64,000 bases of DNA from Actinophytocola sp036555685 (GTDB lineage Bacteria; Actinomycetota; Actinomycetes; Mycobacteriales; Pseudonocardiaceae): assembly GCF_036555685.1 (NCBI RefSeq), contig NZ_DATBKY010000316.1, forward strand, positions 1 through 64,000. The letters are read 5' to 3'. Below, in pieces: positions 25,297 to 33,512 of the stretch (positions are counted from its first letter, which is position 1; each line of letters starts with the position of its first letter). Position numbers and translations under genes: made by a program. A model generated the notes under the pieces. That model saw nothing but the letters and a program-made list of their open reading frames with translations, had not been told where the DNA came from and did not search any database.

Positions 25297-25986
25297 TCAG
25301 TCAGGGCGGACTAGGTCGCCGATGAGCTGCACGATCTCGCGGGTGACGGGGCGCAGCAAGCGGAGCCGTGACAGGCCGATGACCCGATCGATGAGCGGCA
25401 CGGTCCGGTCGACGAGCAGGCGCGTCTTGCGGCAGTCCGGTGAACGGTCGTGCACCCAGAACAGCACCACGCCCATCTCGTACAGCCAGAGGAGTTCGGG
25501 CAGCTCGGGTCGCAGCTCGGTGTCGACCTTGACGTTCGAACCATCGAGGACGCGGCGGTGCAGCGCGATCTGCGACTCGCGGGCCGGGCTCGACTCCGCG
25601 GAGAACGGGCTCAGCGGGCTGTCGGGGTCGGCCGCGTTGACGAAGAACTGCTTGCCGAACTCGTGATAGGGGGCCGCCACATCCAGCCAGCCATGCACGA
25701 CCGCGCTCAGCCGCGGCGCGAACTCGCGCTCGGTGCTCAGCGCCTCCTCGCAGGCCTGTGCGTGGAGCTCGGCGATCCGGTCGTAGAAGCCCTGGACGAG
25801 CTGTTCCTTGGAGGAGAAGTAGTAGTACGCGTTGCCGACCGAGACCCCGGCCTCCCTGGCGATCGCCCGCATCGTGGTCTTCGCGTAGCCGTTCTCCTGG
25901 AACAGGCGCAGCGCCGTCTCCACGATGAGGGTCCGTGTCGCCTCACTCTTGGCAGTCCGCACGACCGTGCCGGGGGATTCGGTCAC
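25297..25986 (-). CDS. TetR-family transcriptional regulator
   Basis: About 229 residues. N-terminal helix-turn-helix at about 17-62 (RTLIVETALRLFQENGYAKTTMRAIAREAGVSVGNAYYYF), then a helical ligand-binding domain. GTG 25986 follows a TACGGT -10 (25993-25998) by six bases, indicating a leaderless mRNA; GTG 25989 is an alternative. Downstream in the same orientation is the AurF-like oxygenase with a palindromic operator between the genes, which this protein probably binds. The ligand is unknown. Confidence 0.87.
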   Translation of the reverse strand: MTESPGTVVRTAKSEATRTLIVETALRLFQENGYAKTTMRAIAREAGVSVGNAYYYFSSKEQLVQGFYDRIAELHAQACEEALSTEREFAPRLSAVVHGWLDVAAPYHEFGKQFFVNAADPDSPLSPFSAESSPARESQIALHRRVLDGSNVKVDTELRPELPELLWLYEMGVVLFWVHDRSPDCRKTRLLVDRTVPLIDRVIGLSRLRLLRPVTREIVQLIGDLVRPD

Positions 25987-26134
25987 CACGTCACCGTATC
26001 GCCGGGCGACCCGGGCGCCCTGCGATTCAGACCGATGGCGGATGGTCCGACCGCACGGGCGGGTGTTCACTCGGGCATCACCCGCTGTGGCCGCGGCGCG
26101 CAATGGCTGACGGGGCCGATCCTGGAGGTGGATC

Positions 26135-27349
26135 ATGATTCGACGACTGTGGATCGTGCCCGCGCTGGCACTGGCAGCCGGCGCGCTGACCGCGCCCGCG
26201 GCGCAGGCCGCTCCGGCGGGACATCACAACCGGCACGAGCCCGTCCGCTTCGCGACCTTCAACGCCTCGCTCAACCGCGCCGCCGCGGGCCAGCTGGTGA
26301 CCGACCTGTCGACGCCGGACAACGCGCAGGCCCGCGAGGTGGCCGAGGTCGTCCAGCGCAACCGGCCGGACGTGCTGCTGATCAACGAGTTCGACTTCGT
26401 GCCGGACCACGCGGCCGCCGACCTGTTCCGCGAGAACTACCTGGAGCGCGGGCAGAACGGCGCCCGGCCGATCCACTACCCGTACGCGTTCGTCGCGCCG
26501 TCCAACACCGGCGTGCCGACCGGCTTCGACCTCAACCGCGACGGCCGCACCGACACCGGCGACGACGCGCATGGCTTCGGCGCGTTCGAGGGCCAGTTCG
26601 GCATGCTCGTGCTGTCGAAGTACCCGATCGACACCCGCGGGGTGCGCACGTTCCAGAAGTTCCGCTGGGCGGACATGCCGAACGCGATGCTGCCCGACGA
26701 CCCGGCCACGCCGGCACCGAAGGACTGGTACTCGCCGGAGATCCTGAACGTGCTGCGGCTGTCGTCGAAGTCGCACTGGGATCTGCCGATCCGGATCGGC
26801 CACCGCATCGTCCACTTCCTGGTCTCGCACCCGACCCCGCCCACCTTCGACGGCCCAGAGGACCGCAACGGCACGCGCAACCATGACGAGATCCGGTTCT
26901 TCGCCGACTACGTGACCCCGGGCAAGGGTGGCTACATCTACGACGACAAGGGCGGGCGCGGCGGCCTGAAGCCAGGCGCGCGGTTCGTCGTCGCCGGCGA
27001 CAACAACTCCGACCCACTCGACGGCGACAGCGTGCCCGGCGCGATCCAGCAGCTGCTGAACGCACCACGCGTGATCGACCCGATGCCCGGCAGCGTCGGC
27101 GGCGAGCGGGCGGCGCAGGAGCAGGGCGGCGCGAACCTCACGCACCGAAGCGACCCGTTCTTCGACACGGCCGACTTCAACGACCAGGCGCCGGGCAACC
27201 TCCGGGCGGACTACGTGCTTCCCTCACGCGGCCTTGTCCCGCTCCACGGCGAGGTCTTCTGGCCGACGTCCGACTCGCCGCTCGCCCGGCTCAACGACGC
27301 CTCCGACCACCACCTCGTCCGGCAGGACATTTTCGTTCCCGGGCGCTGA
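26135..27349 (+). CDS. Secreted endonuclease/exonuclease/phosphatase-family protein
   Basis: 404 residues. Signal peptide (MIRRLWIVPALALAAGALTAPAAQA, cleavage near 26) and an EEP domain: RFATFNASLN (about 38), LLINEFDFV with the catalytic glutamate (about 85), FEGQFGMLVLSKYPI (about 150), a VVAGDNNSDPLDGD phosphodiesterase motif (about 286) and ASDHHLVRQDIF at the C-terminus. The FDLNRDGRTDTGDDAHGFG insertion resembles a calcium-binding loop. It likely cleaves phosphodiester or phosphomonoester bonds outside the cell, for example DNA or phospholipid headgroups. ATG 26135 has CTGGAGGTGG upstream. Confidence 0.87.
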   Translation: MIRRLWIVPALALAAGALTAPAAQAAPAGHHNRHEPVRFATFNASLNRAAAGQLVTDLSTPDNAQAREVAEVVQRNRPDVLLINEFDFVPDHAAADLFRENYLERGQNGARPIHYPYAFVAPSNTGVPTGFDLNRDGRTDTGDDAHGFGAFEGQFGMLVLSKYPIDTRGVRTFQKFRWADMPNAMLPDDPATPAPKDWYSPEILNVLRLSSKSHWDLPIRIGHRIVHFLVSHPTPPTFDGPEDRNGTRNHDEIRFFADYVTPGKGGYIYDDKGGRGGLKPGARFVVAGDNNSDPLDGDSVPGAIQQLLNAPRVIDPMPGSVGGERAAQEQGGANLTHRSDPFFDTADFNDQAPGNLRADYVLPSRGLVPLHGEVFWPTSDSPLARLNDASDHHLVRQDIFVPGR

Positions 27350-27505
27350 CGGTAACCAACAAAACACGTCCAGTTCAGGGCTTATGCCCAAAAGGGCGAC
27401 AACTTCGTTCCACGGGGCCGCAACTTCGTTTTCAACGTATTTGTGGCCCTGGATCGTGCTCTCTTGGTGTGACCACAACCGCGGGGTGACCCTCATGGAG
27501 GCGCG
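27350..27505 (+). promoter_or_regulatory. Upstream region of the sigma-factor gene with 21-base-spaced repeats
   Basis: Two exact copies of CAACTTCGTT at 27400-27409 and 27421-27430, 21 bases apart (two helical turns), precede a possible -10 TATTTG (27438-27443). Just upstream GCCC-AAAA-GGGC (27386-27397) may terminate the preceding gene. The repeat looks like a regulator binding site for the sigma factor promoter; the regulator is unknown. Confidence 0.4.
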
Positions 27506-28186
27506 ATGTTGTGCACTGCCGAGCCGGAGACGGTCTCAGCCGAGCCGGAGACGGCGGCCCTGGCCGATTCGGCGATCGCCGAACTCGAGGCCGAGCTCGC
27601 CGCCCAGCCGATCCCCGGGACGTGGTCGCGGCCCGTCACCCGGGGCAACGTCGACGCGGTGGCCGTTGCCGCCTCGGCCGGGGACACGGTGGCAACCCAC
27701 GAGCTGCTGACCTACCTGCGCCCGATCATGGTGCGCTACTGCCGCGGCAAGCTCGGCCGGGTGCGTCCGGTCAGCTCGCCGGACGACGTCGCGCAAGAGG
27801 TCTGCCTCGCGGTGTACCGCGCGCTGCCGACCTACCGCCACCTCGGCCGCCCGTTCCTGTCCTTCGTGTTCGGCGTGGCCGCGCACAAGGTGGCCGATGT
27901 CCACCGCGCCGCCGCGCGGGACCGCTCGCTGCCGACCGCGGAGACACCCGACATGCCAGACGTCGAGGAAAGCCCGGAACAGATCGCCCTCCGCCGTGAG
28001 CTCGTGGAGCACACCGGCGGCCTGCTGCGCACACTGCTGCCCCGCCAGCGCGAGATCCTGATCATGCGCGTCGTGCTCGGCATGTCCGCACAGGAGACCG
28101 CCGAGGCCGTCGGCACGACGCCGGACGCGGTCCGGGTCGCCCAGCACCGGGCGCTCAACCGGCTGCGCCGCGCGATCATGCAGTAA
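27506..28186 (+). CDS. shbA: ECF sigma factor, ShbA/SigD type
   Basis: 226 residues. Sigma2 at about 70-135 (LRPIMVRYCRGKLGRV, SPDDVAQEVCLAVYRALPTY, PFLSFVFGVAAHKVADVHRAAARD) and sigma4 at about 165-222 (LLPRQREILIMRVVLGMSAQETAEAVGTTPDAVRVAQHRALNRLRRA). The sequence closely resembles ShbA of Streptomyces and SigD of mycobacteria; ShbA drives transcription of the principal sigma factor gene hrdB in Streptomyces. No anti-sigma gene is adjacent. ATG 27506 has GGAGGCGCG just upstream. The gene symbol is by family resemblance. Confidence 0.85.
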   Translation: MLCTAEPETVSAEPETAALADSAIAELEAELAAQPIPGTWSRPVTRGNVDAVAVAASAGDTVATHELLTYLRPIMVRYCRGKLGRVRPVSSPDDVAQEVCLAVYRALPTYRHLGRPFLSFVFGVAAHKVADVHRAAARDRSLPTAETPDMPDVEESPEQIALRRELVEHTGGLLRTLLPRQREILIMRVVLGMSAQETAEAVGTTPDAVRVAQHRALNRLRRAIMQ

Positions 28187-28242
28187 CCGGACGTTTCCAC
28201 CCGGCGCAACCTGGATACACCTGGTTGTGACGGAGGTGGAAC

Positions 28243-28401
28243 ATGACCTGGGTTCGCAGTCACCGGCGTAGCAACGGCCTCTTCCGCCGCAGCAGCTGGG
28301 TTCGGAGTCACCGGCGTCGGGCACCGCGGCGCCGGCCGATGCCGATCGTGCCGATCGTCATCGCGGTCGTCGTGATTCTCATACTGATCGCATTGTTCTG
28401 A
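28243..28401 (+). CDS. 52-residue basic membrane protein with duplicated WVRSHRR
   Basis: ATG 28243 is preceded by CGGAGGTGG at ideal distance. The 52-residue product has a strongly basic first half in which WVRSHRR occurs twice (residues 3-9 and 19-25), then RRAPRRRP and a hydrophobic C-terminal helix (PIVPIVIAVVVILILIALF). At the DNA level the repeat is also visible (TGGGTTCG-AGTCACCGGCGT). It looks like a single-pass peptide with an arginine-rich cytoplasmic tail. It lies 56 bases after the sigma-factor gene and may be co-transcribed. I do not recognise the family. Confidence 0.65.
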   Translation: MTWVRSHRRSNGLFRRSSWVRSHRRRAPRRRPMPIVPIVIAVVVILILIALF

Positions 28402-28408
28402 CCGGGAA

Positions 28409-28603
28409 TCAGGCAGCCGGGCGAGCGGGCTGAGCCGACGGCACCGAAGGGGCCGTCCGCGCGGCGCGCTTCGCCCGGCGCCGCTCGTGTCGACGGGCGT
28501 ACCACCACGAGTCGACCTCGACGATGACCGGCCCGAGCGCCATCAGCAGCAGCACCACGATCGCCACCACGGCCCCGCTCCACACCAGAATCGCCTGCAA
28601 CAT
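28409..28603 (-). CDS. Small single-pass membrane protein
   Basis: 64 residues: one hydrophobic helix (about 3-29, ILVWSGAVVAIVVLLLMALGPVIV), a DSWWYARRHERRRAKRAAR basic stretch and a Pro/Ala-rich tail. ATG 28603 has GGAGGTGGGAG immediately upstream. It is convergent with the 52-residue gene, their stops being eight bases apart; both combine one helix with an arginine-rich segment. Function unknown. Confidence 0.65.
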   Translation of the reverse strand: MLQAILVWSGAVVAIVVLLLMALGPVIVEVDSWWYARRHERRRAKRAARTAPSVPSAQPARPAA

Positions 28604-28776
28604 CTCCCACCTCCGTGAACGTCCTGGTCACAGCGTCGCTCCGGAGGGCAGGCCGGCGGATCGGTCGATCAGGCACCGCCCGCCGGCCGACCGGTCACCG
28701 TGTGCCGGCAGGCCATTGGCCGATCGGCTGACCCCGCGCCCGCCGGTCGGCCGAGGCGCGGGCCGGGCGGGTCCAA

Positions 28777-28782
28777 TACGTT
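28777..28782 (+). promoter_or_regulatory. -10 box of the histidine kinase gene (leaderless)
   Basis: TACGTT seven bases before ATG 28790; no Shine-Dalgarno sequence is present. Confidence 0.5.
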
Positions 28783-28789
28783 TCTGCGC

Positions 28790-30475
28790 ATGACACCGAT
28801 CCCGGTGCCGCATCGCTGGCTGGCCGCGTTGCTCGGCGCCGCGCTGCTCGTCGACCTCGCGCTCGCCGGTACGAACAGCCTGCGTGAGGGCCTGCCCGCG
28901 CTGCCGGGCGCGCTCGCGCTCTGCGTGTGCGCGTACATCGCGCTGACCCGGCCGGTGACCGGCGCCATGACCGGCGCGGCCGTGCTCGTCGGTTCCACCG
29001 CGGTCATCCGCTACGCCGATGCCGTCCCGGTCTCGCTCGGCATCCACGGCATCGTGCTCTCCGAGCTGCTCGCCGGGGCGACGCTCGTCGTGCTGGTCGT
29101 GTGGCGGTGCTCGCCGCTCGTCTCGGCCGGCTGCGTCGCGCTTCTGGTGTTCGCCGGCCTCATCGCGATGAGCGTGCGGGGGAACCCGTGCGACGGGACG
29201 TTCTGCACCACGCCCTACGAGCTCATCAGCGGCGGAGACCTCTACAGCTCACTCGTGTTCGGGCTGTGCGTCCTGCTGCTTTCCGTCGGCATCGGCGCCT
29301 ACCTGCGGCGCGTCAGTCACACCCGGGTCGTGACGAAGACCGACGAGCTCATCCGCAAGCAGTGGCCGCTCGCCGCCGCACTCGCCGTGCTGTTGCTGCT
29401 CCAGGCGGGCCAGACCGGTCTCGCGGGGTTCGGTTCGCTCGTCGGAGCGGCCCTCGCCGGGGTGTGCGCGTTCTTCGCACCCCGCGCCCCGCTGCGGTAC
29501 GCGTTGCTCGGCGCGGTCGCGCTCGCCGCGCCGATGCTCGTCCTCGGCGGCGCCGGGCCGGGCCTGCCGCTGTCGTTCACGGGGCTCGCCGCGAGCATGG
29601 CGATGACCGCCTACGCGGTGCGCTACCTCGAGCTGCGAGCGGCCGCCGGAGCCACCGCCGCGCTCGCGTTCACCAACGTGGTCGGCCTTGTCCTGCGGGG
29701 CACGCTCGCGCCCGACATCCTGCTGTTCCTCGGCCTGCTGTTCGTCGTATCGGTGGCGACCGGGTGGTACTTCCGTTCGCGGGACCGGGAACGCAGCCAG
29801 ACCGTCAAGGCGGCGGTGACCTCCGCGCAGCAGGGCGAGCGGATGGCACTCGCCCGCGAGCTGCACGACGTGGTGGCCCACCACGTCACCGGCATCGTCG
29901 TGCAGGCACAGGCCGCGCTGCTCGTCGCGGACCGGAACCCGGACGTCGCCGTGCCCGCGCTGGAGAAGATCGAGCGCAGCGGGACCGAGGCGCTGACCGC
30001 CATGCGCACGCTCGTCGGGAGCCTGCGCGACGGCACCGCGGCGTGGACCGCGGGTGACTCCGACGCGACCGGACAGGCCACCACCGACCTCGACGCCGAC
30101 ATCCGCGCGCTGGCGGAGAACTACATCGGCCCGGCTCCGACGCTCGAGCTCGACCTGCCCGAGCAGCTGCCGCACGAGGTCGGCAGGTCGGTGCTGCGGC
30201 TGGTGCAGGAGTCGCTGACCAACGTCGGCAAGCACGCGCCGGGTGCGACCGACGTGCGGGTTCGGGTTGCGAGCACCGAGGACGAGCTGCACATCCGCGT
30301 GACCGACGACGGCGCGCAGCGGCCGGCGAACCCCGCCGGCGGGTCGGGCGGCTACGGTCTGGTCGGCATGCGGGAACGGGTGGAGCTGCTCGGCGGCCGG
30401 TTCGAGGCGGGGCCGAGCGGTTACGTCGGCTGGTCGGTCGAGGCGTGGCTGCCGTTGCGGAAAGAGGGGGCATGA
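28790..30475 (+). CDS. NarL-type sensor histidine kinase with polytopic N-terminus
   Basis: 561 residues. About ten membrane helices in the first 335 residues and no recognisable soluble sensor domain, followed by a HisKA_3 dimerisation helix with the phospho-acceptor in ALARELHDVVAHHVTG (about 350) and a HATPase_c domain (QESLTNVGKHA about 472, GGYGLVGMRERVELLGG about 520). It probably senses a membrane or envelope signal. Its TGA overlaps the ATG of the response regulator (ATGA), so the two are stoichiometrically coupled. Confidence 0.9.
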   Translation: MTPIPVPHRWLAALLGAALLVDLALAGTNSLREGLPALPGALALCVCAYIALTRPVTGAMTGAAVLVGSTAVIRYADAVPVSLGIHGIVLSELLAGATLVVLVVWRCSPLVSAGCVALLVFAGLIAMSVRGNPCDGTFCTTPYELISGGDLYSSLVFGLCVLLLSVGIGAYLRRVSHTRVVTKTDELIRKQWPLAAALAVLLLLQAGQTGLAGFGSLVGAALAGVCAFFAPRAPLRYALLGAVALAAPMLVLGGAGPGLPLSFTGLAASMAMTAYAVRYLELRAAAGATAALAFTNVVGLVLRGTLAPDILLFLGLLFVVSVATGWYFRSRDRERSQTVKAAVTSAQQGERMALARELHDVVAHHVTGIVVQAQAALLVADRNPDVAVPALEKIERSGTEALTAMRTLVGSLRDGTAAWTAGDSDATGQATTDLDADIRALAENYIGPAPTLELDLPEQLPHEVGRSVLRLVQESLTNVGKHAPGATDVRVRVASTEDELHIRVTDDGAQRPANPAGGSGGYGLVGMRERVELLGGRFEAGPSGYVGWSVEAWLPLRKEGA

Positions 30476-31128
30476 TCCGGGTACTGATCGCGGACGACCA
30501 GGAGATGGTGCGTGCCGGGTTCCGGATGATCCTGGAGACGCAGGACGACATCGAGGTCGTGGCAGACGTGGCGGACGGGATCGCGGCGGTCGCGCGGGCC
30601 CGGGAGCTGCGGCCGGACGTGTGCCTGCTCGACATCCGCATGCCGGGCATGGACGGGCTCGAGGTGACCAAGGCGCTCGCGGGGCCGGGCGTGGCCGACC
30701 CCCTGAAGGTCGTCGTGGTCACGACGTTCGACCTCGACGAGTACGTCAACGCCGCGTTGTCCAACGGCGCCAACGGTTTCCTGCTCAAGGACGCCGGCCC
30801 GGCGCTGCTGCTGGAGGCGGTCCGGGCGGCCCACCGCGGTGACGCGCTGGTGTCGCCGCAGATCACCGTGCGCCTGCTGCGTCACTTCGCTTCGACGAAC
30901 GCGGTGCCGGCCGCTCCCGCCGACGCGCCGAGCGAGCCGCTGACCGAACGCGAGACGGACGTGGCGAAGGCGGCCGCGCGTGGGCTGACCAACACCGAGA
31001 TCGGCGCCGAGCTCTACCTGTCGCTGTCCACGGTCAAGACGCACCTCGCCGCGGTGCAGGCGAAGATCGGTGCCCGCAACCGCGTCGAGGTCGCCGCGTG
31101 GGCCTGGCGAACAGGCCTGATGAGCTAG
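30472..31128 (+). CDS. LuxR/NarL-type response regulator
   Basis: 218 residues. Receiver domain about 1-120 (LIADDQEMVRAGFRMIL, phospho-acceptor Asp in VCLLDIRMPGMDG, VVTTFDLDEYV, LLKDAGP) and a LuxR-type HTH about 150-215 (LTERETDVAKAAARGLTNTEIGAELYLSLSTVKTHLAAVQAKI). Partner of the kinase it overlaps. Its 3' end overlaps that of the convergent DUF4232 gene by four bases. Targets unknown; the adjacent lipoprotein gene is transcribed toward it, so it would need its own promoter. Confidence 0.93.
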   Translation: MIRVLIADDQEMVRAGFRMILETQDDIEVVADVADGIAAVARARELRPDVCLLDIRMPGMDGLEVTKALAGPGVADPLKVVVVTTFDLDEYVNAALSNGANGFLLKDAGPALLLEAVRAAHRGDALVSPQITVRLLRHFASTNAVPAAPADAPSEPLTERETDVAKAAARGLTNTEIGAELYLSLSTVKTHLAAVQAKIGARNRVEVAAWAWRTGLMS

Positions 31129-31799
31129 CCCCGGATAGTCGCAACGGTCAGCTGGTTGCCGGGCGGGTTGCCCGCGCAGCCGGTGCCGGGTGCTGCCACG
31201 TACATCGAGTCGTACTCGTGCGGTGGGTACACCCGCAGGCCGCGGACCGAGGTCGGCCTGCACGCCGCCGGGTCGTAGTTGCGCACCTGCACGAAACCGA
31301 CCGGCGCGAACACCGTCATACCCGGCTTCAGGCTGATCGCCGCGCCCTTGGTGCCCTCGCGGAACGCGGCGGGGCCGACCTGATGCCCGTCCTCACCGGC
31401 CACATAGGACACACCAGGGAAGCCCTGGATCTTGCAGGTCCGGCTGCCCTTGTTGGTAAACCGCAGCTCGCGGTACATGGTGCCCGCCGCGGCGTCCCCG
31501 CCGCCGAGGCTCAGCTTGAGGTCGGCCACCTTGCACTCCGACGGGTCGGACGCCGGCGCGGGCTTCTCGCCACCCGGCTTGACCGTGCCGTCGACCGGCG
31601 GCTGCGCCTCGGGTCCCTTGCTCGAGGTCGCCGTGCTCGGCGGCTCGGTCGTGGACGGCGGCGCTTCCGCTGCCTCGGAGATCGACGGCACGCCCGGATC
31701 CTGCGCGTTGCTCGCGCTGTCCTGACATCCCGCCATGAACAACGCGACGGCGACGCCGCCGCAGACGACCGCGACCCGGCTGATCCTGTTTCGCAGCAT
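31125..31799 (-). CDS. DUF4232 lipoprotein
   Basis: 224 residues. Lipoprotein signal with lipobox FMAGC (cysteine about 25), a Pro/Ser/Thr-rich linker (about 40-85) and a DUF4232 immunoglobulin-like domain (about 88-222) with CKVADLKLSLGGGDAAAGTMYRELRFTNKGSRTCKIQGFPGVSYV and a C-terminal pair of cysteines. It is anchored on the outer face of the membrane; the ligand is unknown. It is convergent with the two-component operon. Confidence 0.87.
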   Translation of the reverse strand: MLRNRISRVAVVCGGVAVALFMAGCQDSASNAQDPGVPSISEAAEAPPSTTEPPSTATSSKGPEAQPPVDGTVKPGGEKPAPASDPSECKVADLKLSLGGGDAAAGTMYRELRFTNKGSRTCKIQGFPGVSYVAGEDGHQVGPAAFREGTKGAAISLKPGMTVFAPVGFVQVRNYDPAACRPTSVRGLRVYPPHEYDSMYVAAPGTGCAGNPPGNQLTVATIRG

Positions 31800-31913
31800 G
31801 GTGATTCGCCTCCAGACCTGGCCCCGAAACCTCTGGATGCCTTCACTGAGAGGACGTGCCGACCCGCTCTCGGGTTGCTTGGTAACCAGGACTACCCGCG
31901 ATCGGACAACAAC

Positions 31914-31945
31914 AAACGGTCACCGAGGCTTGTCGGTGACCGTTT
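31914..31945 (-). terminator. Terminator downstream of the 31957-32391 gene
   Basis: Perfect 13-base stem AAACGGTCACCGA (31914-31926) with TCGGTGACCGTTT (31933-31945), loop 6. Read on the minus strand the hairpin is followed by a T-rich run (TTGTTGTTG). Confidence 0.85.
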
Positions 31946-31956
31946 GCCCAGGTTGT

Positions 31957-32391
31957 TCAGCCGATCGTGGCGTCGCGACCGTTCGTGTTGACCCCGTAGG
32001 CCGACAGCAGCCGGACGATCTTGTCCCGCTTGCGCTTGGTGTCCAGGTACGACCTGGCGCGCAGGAAGAACACCCCGTCGTCGGCAAGGCGGACCCGCGT
32101 CCACACCTTGGCGATGCACCGGCCGGCCCGACCCGGATGGCTGGAGATCGACACGTGGATGACGTTGCGGGCGAAGATGTGCCGCGTGTAGAGGCCGTTG
32201 TCGGTGAATTCGACCTGCCACATCACGCCCCGCGCGGCGCCGGCCGCCACTTCCCGCGCCCGCTCACGCGAGCACGAAAGCTCCAGGGAGAAATCGCGGT
32301 CGAGCTCGCGGACACGCGTTCTGCCGATGAAGAACTTCGTGACGATAACCAGAACGAGAAGGCCGACCAGAACGACAAGCAATGTACCCAT
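31957..32391 (-). CDS. Membrane-anchored hypothetical protein
   Basis: 144 residues. An N-terminal membrane helix (MGTLLVVLVGLLVLVIVTKFFIG) is followed by a soluble domain with several predicted beta strands (VMWQVEFTDNGLYTRHIFARNVIHVSI, KVWTRVRLADDGVFFLRARSYLDT) ending YGVNTNGRDATIG. I do not recognise a family. ATG 32391 has GGGAGGT eleven bases upstream. A strong terminator follows. Confidence 0.65.
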   Translation of the reverse strand: MGTLLVVLVGLLVLVIVTKFFIGRTRVRELDRDFSLELSCSRERAREVAAGAARGVMWQVEFTDNGLYTRHIFARNVIHVSISSHPGRAGRCIAKVWTRVRLADDGVFFLRARSYLDTKRKRDKIVRLLSAYGVNTNGRDATIG

Positions 32392-32725
32392 GGATGCCCG
32401 CACCTCCCGACAGTCCCTCCGTGCTGCCACTGGCCGAGGGCAGCGGAGGGCGCGGCCGAGACCCGGCAGCGCCGACGGGTCGTCAGGTCAATTCAGGCAC
32501 CTCTCACCATTTCCTCGACCGTGATGAAACCTTCACCGACCGACGTCGTCGGTGCTGTATCTATTAGGGCTGGACAGCAGAGATCCGTCAAGACTTTCGG
32601 TGAAAGTGTCCAATTAGAAGAAACATTCCTGCCACAGAGGTCTTATCGTACTCGAGTCGAGATCTTGAACGTGTCATTTGAAACGTCCTTGACCTCCACC
32701 TAGGTGTAGAAGGCACGCTGGCGCC
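32392..32725. promoter_or_regulatory. Low-G+C divergent intergenic region
   Basis: About 330 bases; the part 32500-32705 is visibly A/T-richer than anything around it. It contains an imperfect palindrome around CGACGTCG (32532-32553), ACTCGAGT (32650-32657), and the promoter of the acetyltransferase gene. A 59-codon open frame (32524-32703) crosses it but has no ribosome-binding site. Confidence 0.4.
32678..32706 (+). promoter_or_regulatory. Promoter of the arylamine N-acetyltransferase gene
   Basis: TTGAAA (32678-32683), a 17-base spacer and TAGGTG (32701-32706), about 20 bases before ATG 32726. Confidence 0.45.
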
Positions 32726-33511
32726 ATGGACGACCAGACCGTGCGGCGCTACCTGGAGCGGATCGGTGCGCCGGCGCCCGGAGAGCCGACGATCGACCTG
32801 CTGCGCGACCTGCACGTGCGCCATCAGCGAACGGTGCCGTTCGAGAACCTGAGCATCCACCTGGGCGAGCCCATCGTGCTGGACGAGGCGACGCTGGTCG
32901 GCAAGATCGTCGACCGGCGGCGCGGCGGGTTCTGTTACGAGCTGAACGGGCTGTTCGCGCAGCTCCTGCGGGCGCTCGGGTTCCGCGTGACACTGCTGTC
33001 CGCGAAGGTATTCACGCCCGACGGCGCGCTCACGCACCCGTTCGACCACGCGGTGCTGCGGGTGGACCTCGACGAGCGGTTCCTGGTCGACGTCGGGTTC
33101 GGCGCGCACGCGAGCTACCCGCTGCGCCAGGACTGGCCCGAGCCGCAAGCAGACCCGGGCGGTGAGTTCCTCGTGGTGGACGCGCCCAACGGGGACGTGG
33201 ACGTGCTGACGAACGGCACGCCGCAGTACCGCGTGGAGGCCAGGGCGCGCGAACTGTCCGACTTCGCGCCGACCTGCTGGTGGCAGCAGACCTCGCCGGA
33301 CTCGCACTTCACCCGCTCGCTCACGTGCTCGCGGCTGACCGACGACGGCCGGGTGACGATCTCCGGTAACCGGCTGGTCACGACGGCCGCCGGCGAGCGG
33401 ACCGAGTCGGTGCTCGCCGGCGACGACGCGGTGCGGGAGGCGTACCGCACGCATTTCGGCTTCGAGCTCGACCGGTTGCCGACCCCGCCCGAGCCGACGG
33501 TCGCGGCCTGA
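32726..33511 (+). CDS. nat: Arylamine N-acetyltransferase
   Basis: 261 residues. The catalytic triad is in place: Cys in RRGGFCYELNG (about 72), His in HPFDHAVLRV (about 110) and Asp in LVDVGFGAHASYPL (about 126). N-terminal VPFENLSIHLG is also conserved. NAT transfers acetyl from acetyl-CoA to arylamines and hydrazines; in actinobacteria related enzymes also close amide bonds in ansamycin biosynthesis, but no polyketide genes are present here. Stop codon is one base from the convergent ABC permease gene. Confidence 0.93.
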   Translation: MDDQTVRRYLERIGAPAPGEPTIDLLRDLHVRHQRTVPFENLSIHLGEPIVLDEATLVGKIVDRRRGGFCYELNGLFAQLLRALGFRVTLLSAKVFTPDGALTHPFDHAVLRVDLDERFLVDVGFGAHASYPLRQDWPEPQADPGGEFLVVDAPNGDVDVLTNGTPQYRVEARARELSDFAPTCWWQQTSPDSHFTRSLTCSRLTDDGRVTISGNRLVTTAAGERTESVLAGDDAVREAYRTHFGFELDRLPTPPEPTVAA

Positions 33512-33512
33512 C

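Noticed and set aside
32524..32703. 59-codon plus-strand frame in the A/T-rich gap, considered as a peptide precursor
   Set aside because: No ribosome-binding site, no leaderless -10, and no recognisable precursor motif or modifying enzyme nearby.
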